DNA from: CAZAGD01 sp049699975
Lineage (GTDB): Bacteria > Desulfobacterota > SM23-61
NCBI GenBank assembly: GCA_049699975.1
Contig: JBNAWB010000108.1
Coordinates: 1 to 11,949, forward strand
Direction of reading: 5' to 3'
Length of the DNA: 11,949 nucleotides
Shown here: positions 1-6,692 of the stretch, piece by piece
Layout of the letters: every line of letters starts with the position of its first letter
Position numbering within the stretch: the first letter of the stretch is position 1
The notes under the pieces: generated by a model
The model's database searches: none
What the model was told of the DNA's origin: nothing
Seen by the model: only the letters and a program-made list of their open reading frames with translations
Position numbers and translations under genes: made by a program

Positions 1-1
1 A

Positions 2-265
2 GAGAAAATTGCTAAATGGATGGCTGAAAATCCTGAAAAAAAGATTCAAATACAGGGCCACACGTGTGATATTGGGACTGCCGAATATAATCTGGCCTTA
101 GGTGAGCAAAGAGCTAATAGTGCCAAAAGATATTTAGAGAGCTTGGGTATATCTGGAGACCGGCTGGCTGTGATCAGTTATGGCTTAGAAAAACCACGGG
201 TTCCTAATAATAATGAAGCTAATCGGTCGCTCAATCGGCGGGATGAATTTGTGCCAGTTAAATAA
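2..265 (+). CDS. OmpA/Pal-family peptidoglycan-binding domain, C-terminal part (5' end outside window)
   Basis: This is the C-terminal OmpA-like domain of an outer-membrane protein, the part that grips peptidoglycan non-covalently from the periplasm. The reading frame is open from base 2, so the gene begins upstream; an in-frame ATG at 20 lies inside the domain and is unlikely to be the start. The family signature is clear: GHTCDIGTAEYN, then LGEQRANSAKRYLESLGI, a VISYGLEKP strand and the closing SLNRRDEF. The arginine in the EQRANS helix, which binds diaminopimelate in the family, is present. The equally conserved aspartate of GHTD/GHAD is a cysteine here, with an aspartate one position later. 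The protein could be Pal of a Tol-Pal system or another OmpA-type lipoprotein; the missing N-terminus prevents a choice. The next gene is a wall carboxypeptidase, which fits an envelope cluster. Confidence 0.9.
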   Translation, partial: EKIAKWMAENPEKKIQIQGHTCDIGTAEYNLALGEQRANSAKRYLESLGISGDRLAVISYGLEKPRVPNNNEANRSLNRRDEFVPVK

Positions 266-366
266 AGCCTTAATTTGGGGAAATAAACATCTTTGGCGGC
301 TCCGGATCTTAAACCTCTGTTTTTGATTTAGCTTAGATTTATCCAAAAGAGGAAAGGTAGTGCTTG

Positions 367-1347
367 ATGGAAAATTTACCAGTTTGGAAAAGAGAAGCCT
401 GGCCAAATAGGGCTTCTAGGGAGCTTTCTTTGCGGGCCAGAAAGGCCACTTTCAAGGCCTTTCCTGCGCTGCTTAGCCAAAATTGGAAGATATGGCTGAG
501 AAGCTTATTTTTTGGCCTACTCTTCCTTTTTGGCCCCACTTTAGGAAGTTCCTCTTGCTTTGCCTACCTCCATTTTCGGGCAGCCTTGGTAATGGATGAT
601 AATACGGGTAAAATTATATATTGCAAAAATTCAAATCTTCGCCTTCCTCCGGCTAGCACCACAAAGTTAATGACGGCGATTTTGGTATTAGAGAAAGCAG
701 AGCTTTCCAAGGTGGTGACGATCAGTAAAAGGGCAGTTCAAGTGGAACCAGTAAAAATTGGCTTCAAGGAAGGAGATAAACTTAGGGTGGAAGATCTTCT
801 TTATGCTGTCCTCCTAAAATCGGCAAACGATGCCGCCGTGGCTTTGGCGGAGACAGTGGCAGGTACAGAGAAAAATTTTGTGGAGCTGATGAATAAAAAA
901 GCATATTTCTTGGATTTAAAAAATACAAAATTTATAAATGCCACTGGTCTCCCAGGTCCAGGGCAATATACGACAGCTGCAGATTTATCTAAGCTTATGA
1001 GTTACGCTCTCGAGTTTCCCAAAATTAGAGAAATAATGGAGACACCCGAAGCTAAAATCAGCACTGCGGAAGGTAAAGTTTTTTTTCTGCGGACTACTAA
1101 TAGGCTCTTAGAGTCCCCAGAAAAAGTTATTGGGAAAACGGGTTTTACCCAAAGGGCAAAACACTGTTTTGTCGGAGCCCTTAAAAAGGGAACAAAGAAT
1201 ATAGTTTTTGCTATTCTGGGAAGCGAGAATCGAAAAAATCTATGGTTAGAGGCAAAGAGGCTAACCATTAGTGGTTATGGCAAGCAGGGCAGGCGGGCTA
1301 AAGATTATCTTGGCCGCCAAAAGTACTCTTTATCCCTAAAATCATGA
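367..1347 (+). CDS. Serine-type D-Ala-D-Ala carboxypeptidase (peptidase S11, DacA/DacF type)
   Basis: This periplasmic penicillin-binding enzyme trims the terminal D-alanine from peptidoglycan pentapeptides and so limits cross-linking. All three active-site motifs are visible: S97-T-T-K100 in PASTTKLMTA, S152-A-N154, and K257-T-G259 in GKTGFTQRAKHCFVGAL. The protein is 326 residues. It stops soon after the catalytic domain and lacks the C-terminal beta domain and amphipathic anchor of PBP5 (about 400 residues). The ATG at 367 is preceded by a GAGGAAAGG ribosome binding site (349-357); a TTG at 364 is an alternative. The N-terminus is odd: about 40 basic, largely polar residues precede the hydrophobic segment (residues 42-60) that should act as signal or anchor. 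If cleaved, the site is probably after SSSCFA (residue 66). Family and activity are secure; the extension may mean an uncleaved anchor. Confidence 0.93.
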   Translation: MENLPVWKREAWPNRASRELSLRARKATFKAFPALLSQNWKIWLRSLFFGLLFLFGPTLGSSSCFAYLHFRAALVMDDNTGKIIYCKNSNLRLPPASTTKLMTAILVLEKAELSKVVTISKRAVQVEPVKIGFKEGDKLRVEDLLYAVLLKSANDAAVALAETVAGTEKNFVELMNKKAYFLDLKNTKFINATGLPGPGQYTTAADLSKLMSYALEFPKIREIMETPEAKISTAEGKVFFLRTTNRLLESPEKVIGKTGFTQRAKHCFVGALKKGTKNIVFAILGSENRKNLWLEAKRLTISGYGKQGRRAKDYLGRQKYSLSLKS

Positions 1348-1383
1348 TATAAAAAATCGATTTTAAGCCATCTACAAATCGGC

Positions 1384-1389
1384 TATAAT
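1384..1389 (+). promoter_or_regulatory. Candidate -10 box upstream of htrA
   Basis: A perfect TATAAT lies in the gap between the carboxypeptidase and htrA. The best -35 at 17-base spacing is TTTTAA (1361-1366), which is weak, so the call rests mostly on the -10. Transcription would begin near 1396 and leave an 84-base leader. An imperfect hairpin in the leader (about 1412-1443, arms CGCAGG and CCTGAGCG) matches no riboswitch class I recognise. Confidence 0.35.
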
Positions 1390-1479
1390 GAACCTACCCG
1401 TCTAGCAAAAAAATTCGCAGGAGAAAAGGCGCCTGAGCGATTTCTTCAAACCTAAAAATAGAGGAGGGAAAAGAAAGCC

Positions 1480-2910
1480 ATGGTTAAAAAAATATTTTAC
1501 CGCCGGATTTTAAGTAGCATAGGTTTTTACTTCTTTTTGATAGGTATATCATTCCCTTTCTTTTCAGCACACGCCGAAGAAAAAAATCCTTTAGATTTTA
1601 GCCAAGCCATCATCCAAGTGGCCAAAAAGAATATTCCCGCAGTAGTCCATATAGAAGTAACTGAACGGCGGGAGGTTGTTAATCCTTTTTTGCCGTTTGA
1701 AAGTGACCCTTTCTTTAAGCATTTTTTTAACATTCCTCAGATGCCCAAAAAATTTAAAAGAGAGGTAAAAGGATTAGGATCGGGAATGATTATTGATCCG
1801 GAAGGGCACATTCTCACCAATCATCATGTGGTTGGAGGAGCAACTAAGATAGATGTTATACTTTCGGATGGGCGGAAATTTGCTGCTTCTCTAATAGGAT
1901 CAGATCCGAAGACTGATCTGGCCGTTATAAAAATTTCAGCCAAGGAGCCGCTTCCTTATGTAACTTTTGGAGATTCAGATCAAGTGCAGATTGGGGAATG
2001 GGTAGTAGCCATTGGCCATCCTCGGGGCTTGGATCAAACGGTCACCCATGGGATTATCAGCGCCAAACACAGAAGAGGGATAACGGATCCCAGCAGTTAT
2101 CAAGATTTTTTACAGACGGATGCCGCTATTAATCCTGGAAATAGCGGTGGGCCTCTCTTAAATCTCAAAGGGGAAGTTATTGGCGTAAATGCGGCCATTG
2201 TCTCTGAATCAGGAGGTTTTGAAGGTATCGGATTTACTATACCAAGTAATATGGCCCTTCATGTTGCTAAATCGCTAATTGGGCATGGTAAAGTAGAGAG
2301 AGGATGGCTGGGCGTAAATATCCAGGACCTTACTGCTGAATTGGCTAAAAGCCTTCACATAGAGGGGGCAAAAGGGGCTTTAATCATGGACGTTATCAAA
2401 GGAGGACCAGCAGATAAAGCAGGTTTGCGAAAAAATGATCTCATCATAGCTTATCGCGGGAAAGAGATTGTGGATTCAGGATCTTTAAGAAATGAAGTAG
2501 CCAATACTCCAATCGGTCAGGAGGTTAGGGTAACCATCATCCGGAATGGAATTAAGCGAGAATTGATGGTTAAAATAGGGAATCTCGAAGAGGCCAGCAA
2601 ATTTTTAATTGGCGCCGTAAAAGAGCGTTTGGGGGCCGAAGTAAGAGCTTTGACTCCTAAAGAATCTGAAGAATTTGGTCTTGAGGCTAATAGAGGGGTT
2701 ATAATAACCTCGATTAATCCAAAAGGGCCTTTGGGGAAAGCGGGCTTTGAGGTAGGGGATATTATTCTGGAAATTAATGGCCAACCTATAATGAACGTGG
2801 AAAGCTTTGTTCAATTATTGGTAATTTTAAAGGCAAATCAAAAAATTACTTTGCTAGCCCTTGACCATCGTTCAGGGAATATGGGTTACGTCCAGGTGGT
2901 GGTGCAGTAA
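1480..2910 (+). CDS. htrA: Periplasmic HtrA/DegP-family serine protease with two PDZ domains
   Basis: This envelope quality-control protease and chaperone degrades misfolded periplasmic and outer-membrane proteins. A signal peptide occupies residues 1-32 (basic KKIFYRR, hydrophobic core, AHA cleavage motif before EE). The trypsin-like domain spans about residues 35-270. Its catalytic triad is H116 in TNHHVV, D146 in KTDLAVI and S222 in NPGNSGGPL. PDZ1 (about 274-370) starts at GWLGVNIQ; PDZ2 (about 385-476) contains GVIITSINPKGPLGKAGF. At 476 residues with two PDZ domains it matches DegP/DegQ/MucD rather than one-PDZ DegS. The protease region lacks an obvious long Q-linker, which is closer to DegQ/MucD. 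The start is fixed by a strong GAGGAGGG site (1461-1468), 11 bases before the ATG. The TauE-like gene follows after 30 bases and may share its transcript. Confidence 0.96.
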   Translation: MVKKIFYRRILSSIGFYFFLIGISFPFFSAHAEEKNPLDFSQAIIQVAKKNIPAVVHIEVTERREVVNPFLPFESDPFFKHFFNIPQMPKKFKREVKGLGSGMIIDPEGHILTNHHVVGGATKIDVILSDGRKFAASLIGSDPKTDLAVIKISAKEPLPYVTFGDSDQVQIGEWVVAIGHPRGLDQTVTHGIISAKHRRGITDPSSYQDFLQTDAAINPGNSGGPLLNLKGEVIGVNAAIVSESGGFEGIGFTIPSNMALHVAKSLIGHGKVERGWLGVNIQDLTAELAKSLHIEGAKGALIMDVIKGGPADKAGLRKNDLIIAYRGKEIVDSGSLRNEVANTPIGQEVRVTIIRNGIKRELMVKIGNLEEASKFLIGAVKERLGAEVRALTPKESEEFGLEANRGVIITSINPKGPLGKAGFEVGDIILEINGQPIMNVESFVQLLVILKANQKITLLALDHRSGNMGYVQVVVQ

Positions 2911-2940
2911 GAGTTCTTTTAGGAGTATGAAGGATTGAGT

Positions 2941-3303
2941 ATGATGAATATTATTTCTTATTTAATATTGGGATTAGGGGCTGGAGTCCTTAGTGGTTTG
3001 ATCGGTATAGGGGGTGGAACCATCATCCTTCCTGCTCTGGTCTTTATTTTTGGTTTGTCGCAACATCAAGCTCAAGGCACGACCTTGGCTCTTCTTGTGC
3101 CGCCCATTGGTTTGTTGGCCGCATGGACATATTACAAAAATGGATATGTAGATTTAGAAATAGCATCCTTAATCTGTCTGGGTTTCTTTTTTGGGGGTTT
3201 TTTGGGGGCCAAGATGGCAAATCATCTGCCTAATGTAGTTTTGGAAAAAATTTTTGGCGTAGCTTTACTTTTGATCTCCATCAAGATGATCTTCGCCAAA
3301 TGA
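2941..3303 (+). CDS. Half-size TauE/SafE-family membrane permease
   Basis: This is a small inner-membrane protein of the TauE/SafE (sulfite/sulfonate exporter-like) family. Its 120 residues are nearly all hydrophobic and form about four membrane segments. The family's N-terminal repeat signature is plain: GVLSGLIGIGGGTIILPAL followed by a QAQGTTLALLVPPIG segment. Full-length members are about 250 residues and contain two such repeats; this one has a single repeat, so it would have to work as a dimer. It is not an obvious truncation, because it ends with a normal stop overlapping the next gene. The ATG at 2941 is chosen because AAGGA (2930-2934) sits 6 bases upstream; a TTG at 2935 with AGGAG (2921-2925) is an alternative. 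The stop overlaps the next start as ATGA, indicating translational coupling to the P-type ATPase. The substrate is unknown. Confidence 0.88.
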   Translation: MMNIISYLILGLGAGVLSGLIGIGGGTIILPALVFIFGLSQHQAQGTTLALLVPPIGLLAAWTYYKNGYVDLEIASLICLGFFFGGFLGAKMANHLPNVVLEKIFGVALLLISIKMIFAK

Positions 3304-5861
3304 AGACGATCGAGAGATCTCTCAAAAGAGATGCTGAATTTAATAAGAATCTTGAGGTGTTTTGGAGTTTACCGGCTGCGGAGCTCTTGCAAGAGCTCCG
3401 CACCACTCCAACAGGTTTAACTAACGCCGAAGCCTATCAACGTATTAATATTTATGGATTTAATCGATTAAAAGCGCAAAAGCAAACTCACAATTTAAGC
3501 CTTTTCTTATCTCAATTCAAAAGTCCCATCATTATCATTCTTTTATTTGCCGTAGGAATTTCTTTCTCATTGCACGATTATACCGATGCGCTCATCATAC
3601 TCGCCATTGTTTTAATTAGCGGTTTTCTCGGCTTTTTACAGGAAAGAGGCGCAGTAAACGCTATCGAGAAACTGCTGGCAACAGTCAAAATCAAAGGCAC
3701 GATACTTCGTAATGGTATAACAGTGGAAATCCCTATTGAAGAAATTGTGCCTGGAGATATCATTCTTCTCAAAGCAGGAAATATGGTTCCAGGAGACGCT
3801 CTCTTATTGGAATCTAAAGATTTATTTGTGGACGAGGCTACTTTAACGGGCGAGACCTACCCGGTGAGCAAATCAATAGGTGTCCTCCGCCCTGAGACCG
3901 CCTTGAGCCAAAGAACAAATACCCTTTATATGAGCACGCATGTGGTCAGCGGAACGGGAAAAGCGGTCGTCATCCATACTGGTAAAGAAACCGAATTTGG
4001 TAAAATCGCAGATCGGCTTAAATTTAGACGACCGGAGACTGAGTTTGAAAGGGGGGTTAGGCGATTCGGATATTTGCTGATGGAAATAACCCTTCTATTG
4101 GTAATGGCCATCTTCGCTGTCAATGTTTATTTCCATCGTCCGGTCTTGGAGTCTATTCTGTTCGCTTTAGCCTTAGCCATCGGATTGACTCCCCAGCTTC
4201 TGCCTGCGATTATTACCATTAATCTTTCTCATGGTGCAAAGCGCATGGCCAAGAAAAAGGTCATTGTTAAACGCCTGGAAGCGATCGAAAATTTTGGCTC
4301 AATGAATATTCTCTGCGCTGACAAAACTGGGACGCTTACCGAAGGAAAAATGCAATTACACTCTGCTCTTGATGTGTATGGCCATAAGAGCGAAAAAGTC
4401 CTGCTTTATGCCTACCTCAACTCATTTTATGAAACAGGCTTTAATAATCCAATAGATGAAGCCATTCGCCATTGCTGCTCAATAGATACATCTTCTTATC
4501 AAAAACTGGATGAGGTGCCGTATGATTTTGCCCGTAAACGCTTAAGTATATTGGTAGCAAAAGAAAATGAATATTTGCTAATTACTAAAGGGGCGCTGCT
4601 TAATGTGATGGAAGTCTGCAGTTCAGCAGAAACTGCCGACGGGACGATTATTGACATTAAAGATATTAAACAGCATATCCTGGAAATTTTTAAAGACGTA
4701 AGCCAAAAGGGACTTAGAAGTTTAGGCGTAGCTTATCGAGCTATGGATACGAGTTCTTTTATTACAAAAGATCATGAAATGGGCATGATATTTCTGGGGC
4801 TTTTGATTTTTTATGACCCTCTTAAAAAAGGGATCAAAGAGACTATCCAGCAGCTAAAGAACCTGGGTGTTTCATTAAAAATTGTCACCGGAGACAATCT
4901 ATTGGTTGCGGCCAACGTTGGTCAACAAATTGGTTTAACTGAATCGAAGGTGCTTACAGGCCAAGACCTCCATAAAATAAGCCCTGAAGCATTAATAAAT
5001 CGGGTTCATGAAGTTGATATATTTGCGGAAGTGGAACCAAACCAAAAAGAAATGATCATCCGGGCTTTGAAGAAAGCTGGCCATGTAGTCGGCTATATAG
5101 GGGATGGAATAAATGATGCCTCCGCGATCCATTCTGCTGATGTCGGCATCTCTATAGATATGGCTGTGGATGTGGCCAAAGAGGCCGCTGATTTTGTTCT
5201 TCTTGATAAAGATTTAAATGTACTTATTGAAGGTATCCGGGAAGGCAGAATGACTTTTGCTAATACATTAAAGTATGTCTTTATGGCCACTAGTGCTAAT
5301 TTCGGAAATATGTTTAGTATGGCCGGGGCTTCTCTTTTTCTTCCCTTTCTCCCCCTCTTGCCCAAACAGATTCTCCTCACCAATTTATTAACCGACTTTC
5401 CCGAAATGACCATTAGCAATGACAACGTAGATCAGGAAATGCTGCAGAATCCTCATCGGTGGCGCATTCCTTTTATCCGAAAATTTATGATGACCTTTGG
5501 TCTGCTGAGTTCTCTATTTGATTATTTAACCTTTGCTGGGCTGTTATTTTTGCTCCAGGCAACAACCGATCAATTTAGAACCGGATGGTTTTTAGAGTCT
5601 GTTATTTCAGCTTCTTTGGTTGTTCTGATAGTCCGGAGTCAGAAGCCTTTTTTTAAGAGCAGGCCTGGAAAATACTTATTAATTACTACTTTGCTTGTGG
5701 CCGGCCTTACCCTTTTGCTTCCTTATACCCTCTTGGGCAAATTATTTGAATTTACTCCGCTCCCCCTTTCTTTCCTCATATTTTTGGTCATGGTAGTATT
5801 CTTTTATATAATGGCCACGGAAATAGTAAAAAGTTTTTTTTACAAAAGATCAAATTTATAA
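3300..5861 (+). CDS. P-type cation ATPase, MgtA-like (P3B-like)
   Basis: This large inner-membrane ion pump uses ATP through an aspartyl-phosphate intermediate. In order it has a cation-ATPase N-terminal domain (about 20-75, GLTNAEAYQRINIYGFN), TM1-2 (about 70-112), an actuator domain with T183-G-E-T186, TM3-4 (about 255-310), the phosphorylation site D341-K-T-G-T, a nucleotide domain, the hinge G601-D-G-I-N-D606, and six C-terminal helices to 853. KRLEAIENFGSM before the DKTGT, and SANFGNMFSMAGASLFLPFL after the hinge, resemble the magnesium transporter MgtA rather than SERCA-like or heavy-metal pumps. TM4 reads PQLLP (298-302) where MgtA has PEMLP, so a coordinating acid is replaced by glutamine; Mg2+ as cargo is therefore probable, not shown. 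Translation is coupled to the TauE-like gene by a 4-base overlap. Codons 27-34 lie in a perfect palindrome (separate entry). Confidence 0.94.
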   Translation: MKTIERSLKRDAEFNKNLEVFWSLPAAELLQELRTTPTGLTNAEAYQRINIYGFNRLKAQKQTHNLSLFLSQFKSPIIIILLFAVGISFSLHDYTDALIILAIVLISGFLGFLQERGAVNAIEKLLATVKIKGTILRNGITVEIPIEEIVPGDIILLKAGNMVPGDALLLESKDLFVDEATLTGETYPVSKSIGVLRPETALSQRTNTLYMSTHVVSGTGKAVVIHTGKETEFGKIADRLKFRRPETEFERGVRRFGYLLMEITLLLVMAIFAVNVYFHRPVLESILFALALAIGLTPQLLPAIITINLSHGAKRMAKKKVIVKRLEAIENFGSMNILCADKTGTLTEGKMQLHSALDVYGHKSEKVLLYAYLNSFYETGFNNPIDEAIRHCCSIDTSSYQKLDEVPYDFARKRLSILVAKENEYLLITKGALLNVMEVCSSAETADGTIIDIKDIKQHILEIFKDVSQKGLRSLGVAYRAMDTSSFITKDHEMGMIFLGLLIFYDPLKKGIKETIQQLKNLGVSLKIVTGDNLLVAANVGQQIGLTESKVLTGQDLHKISPEALINRVHEVDIFAEVEPNQKEMIIRALKKAGHVVGYIGDGINDASAIHSADVGISIDMAVDVAKEAADFVLLDKDLNVLIEGIREGRMTFANTLKYVFMATSANFGNMFSMAGASLFLPFLPLLPKQILLTNLLTDFPEMTISNDNVDQEMLQNPHRWRIPFIRKFMMTFGLLSSLFDYLTFAGLLFLLQATTDQFRTGWFLESVISASLVVLIVRSQKPFFKSRPGKYLLITTLLVAGLTLLLPYTLLGKLFEFTPLPLSFLIFLVMVVFFYIMATEIVKSFFYKRSNL
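3377..3402. repeat. 26-bp perfect palindrome inside the P-type ATPase gene
   Basis: The two 13-base halves, centred on TTGCAA, are exact inverted copies (left half TGCGGAGCTCTTG). The site lies about 80 bases after the start codon and encodes the peptide AELLQELR. As RNA it would form a 10-11 bp GC-rich hairpin in the early coding region. Confidence 0.9.
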
Positions 5862-6005
5862 TTATGCGATTGGTAATCGGTCACTGAGAAGGGGATGATT
5901 TCTTAGTAAACCCATTTTATTTTAATCTCACCCTCTCTTCTCCTTAGTGAGATTGGGTAACCATGCCTTTTTCGTCATGGTCAGCGCAGCGTGGGTGGCA
6001 TCGAC

Positions 6006-6026
6006 CTGCGCTCCCTCGTAATGACC
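6006..6026 (-). repeat. Interspersed GTCAT...CGAGGGAGCG element, copy 1
   Basis: Read on the minus strand this is GGTCATTACGAGGGAGCGCA. It shares its core with the copy at 6246-6283 and, more loosely, the one at 9341-9388. A degenerate continuation may extend back to the GAGATT at 5949. It is probably a small non-autonomous or extragenic palindromic-type element. Confidence 0.6.
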
Positions 6027-6058
6027 TAAAGGAATTGTAGGGCTTCTCTGAAAGTATT

Positions 6059-6198
6059 AACCGCAGAGCGCGCCAAGAGCGCAGAGAAATTTAAAATATA
6101 TTTAGCCACAGAGGGCACGGAGGCCACAGAGGAAATTTTAATATAAATTTTGCCCCAGAGATTAAGGAGAGTACAGAGGAGCATAAATAATAATTTTA
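6059..6198 (+). repeat. Tandem CAGAG-rich/AT-rich repeat array, three degenerate units
   Basis: Three units of about 45-48 bases begin near 6059, 6104 and 6152. Each has a purine-rich head (CCGCAGAGCG, CCACAGAGGG, CCCCAGAGAT) and a second CAGAG about 20 bases on. Each ends in an AT tail such as AAATTTAAAATATATTT or AAATTTTAATATAAATTTT. A fragment of the same family lies just after korA at 11671-11700. Confidence 0.7.
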
Positions 6199-6245
6199 AT
6201 CCTGAAAATCTGTGTTCATCTGCGTCCCATATTTTCCAGACGTTA

Positions 6246-6283
6246 CGAGATCGCCACGGTCGCTACGCTCCCTCGCGATGACC
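6246..6283 (-). repeat. Interspersed GTCAT...CGAGGGAGCG element, copy 2
   Basis: The minus strand begins GGTCATCGCGAGGGAGCG and ends GTGGCGATCTCG. This is the most complete of the three copies in the window, with the GGCRATCTC end intact. Confidence 0.65.
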
Positions 6284-6549
6284 TCATGACTAAACCTCGT
6301 TTAATTTAATAAACCCACCCATCAATTAGGCTTTACTGCGATTGAAATTGAATAAGACGACGAGAGAAAGAATTTTCATTCCGGCCTTAGGCCTTTCTTG
6401 CTTATAGCTTTCTTTGATTAAAAAAGATGGTTGGTATACCTTTAGGGTAGCTAGATATCGATAACATGCCAAAGGCGTCGCTTTAAAAGTGGCAAAATTC
6501 TTATCAAAAAAGAATTTAAAAACTGATCGAGGGTGAGCATTTTTCCAAA

Positions 6550-6579
6550 TTGACAAATCTGAAATTTCTGTGCTATAAA
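6550..6579 (+). promoter_or_regulatory. Strong sigma70-type promoter of the fluoride-responsive operon
   Basis: A perfect -35 TTGACA (6550-6555) and a -10 TATAAA (6574-6579) are 18 bases apart. A TG one base before the -10 makes it an extended -10. Transcription should start near 6586, directly at the first stem of the riboswitch, so the two signals support each other. Confidence 0.88.
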
Positions 6580-6586
6580 AATTTAA

Positions 6587-6664
6587 AAGGTGATGGAGTT
6601 CACCTTATAACCGCCGCCAGGGCTGATAACTCCTGTTGGGAAAAATTCCCGGCAGGAGTTTTTT
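6587..6664 (+). promoter_or_regulatory. Fluoride riboswitch (crcB motif), transcriptional ON switch
   Basis: The aptamer matches the fluoride-sensing class. Stem P1 is AAGGTG (6587-6592) with CACCTT (6601-6606), closing the loop ATGGAGTT. The linker ATAACCGCC (6607-6615) follows, then a short stem GCC/GGC (6613-6615 with 6621-6623) and GGGCTGATAACTCC. Loop bases GGAG (6595-6598) can pair with CTCC (6630-6633), the pseudoknot expected of the class. These CTCC bases are also part of the 5' arm of the terminator, so ligand binding and termination exclude each other: fluoride bound means read-through. Position between a strong promoter and the GTPase gene shows what it controls. Ligand identity rests on the conserved structure from established knowledge, not on a covariance search. 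Confidence 0.92.
6628..6664 (+). terminator. Intrinsic terminator, expression platform of the riboswitch
   Basis: A 15-bp stem (6628-6642 with 6646-6660; two G-U pairs, loop AAA) is followed by six consecutive T residues (6659-6664). The 5' arm overlaps the pseudoknot strand CTCC of the aptamer, giving mutually exclusive folds. Confidence 0.95.
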
Positions 6665-6673
6665 AATTTATAG

Positions 6674-6686
6674 ACTCCTGCGGGAG
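6674..6686 (+). promoter_or_regulatory. Possible Shine-Dalgarno-masking hairpin before the GTPase gene
   Basis: CTCC (6675-6678) can pair with GGAG (6683-6686), the likely ribosome binding site, across a TGCG loop. The same left arm, ACTCCTGC (6674-6681), is also complementary to GCAGGAGT (6652-6659) in the terminator's 3' arm. That pairing would free the ribosome binding site. The complementarity is visible; a regulatory role is inferred. Confidence 0.4.
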
Positions 6687-6692
6687 AAGCCA

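Larger units (their letters stand above)
5862..6549. other. Non-coding, repeat-rich gap between the ATPase gene and the fluoride riboswitch
   Basis: No credible gene is seen on either strand. The first part holds an inverted repeat (AATCTCAC 5924-5931 with GTGAGATT 5947-5954, 15-base loop) but no hairpin followed by a T-run, so no clear terminator ends the ATPase operon. The middle holds two copies of a GTCAT-type interspersed element and a purine-rich CAGAG tandem array, listed separately. A stretch AATCTGTGTTCATCTGCGTCC (6208-6227 core) resembles the short interspersed motifs that often accompany CACAGAG repeats. From about 6300 to 6549 the DNA is AT-rich with nothing recognisable. Confidence 0.7.

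Noticed and set aside
548..568. Possible lipobox (SSSC) in the carboxypeptidase leader
   Set aside because: The residue three before the cysteine is serine rather than an aliphatic one, and a signal peptidase I site (CFA) fits better.
1396..1479. Possible riboswitch in the htrA leader
   Set aside because: Only an imperfect hairpin is visible; no conserved core of a known class could be matched.
5093..5425. 110-codon minus-strand open frame
   Set aside because: Complement of the P-type ATPase hinge and TM5-6 region; no independent coding signal.
5867..5954. Terminator after the P-type ATPase
   Set aside because: Small inverted repeats exist, but none is followed by a T-run.
6326..6556. 76-codon open frame on the minus strand upstream of the riboswitch
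   Set aside because: No recognisable family, no convincing ribosome binding site, and its start overlaps the -35 region of the strong plus-strand promoter.
6636..6692. Upstream TTG start extending the GTPase by 19 residues
   Set aside because: The TTG lies inside the terminator stem of the riboswitch; ATG codons with ribosome binding sites follow downstream.
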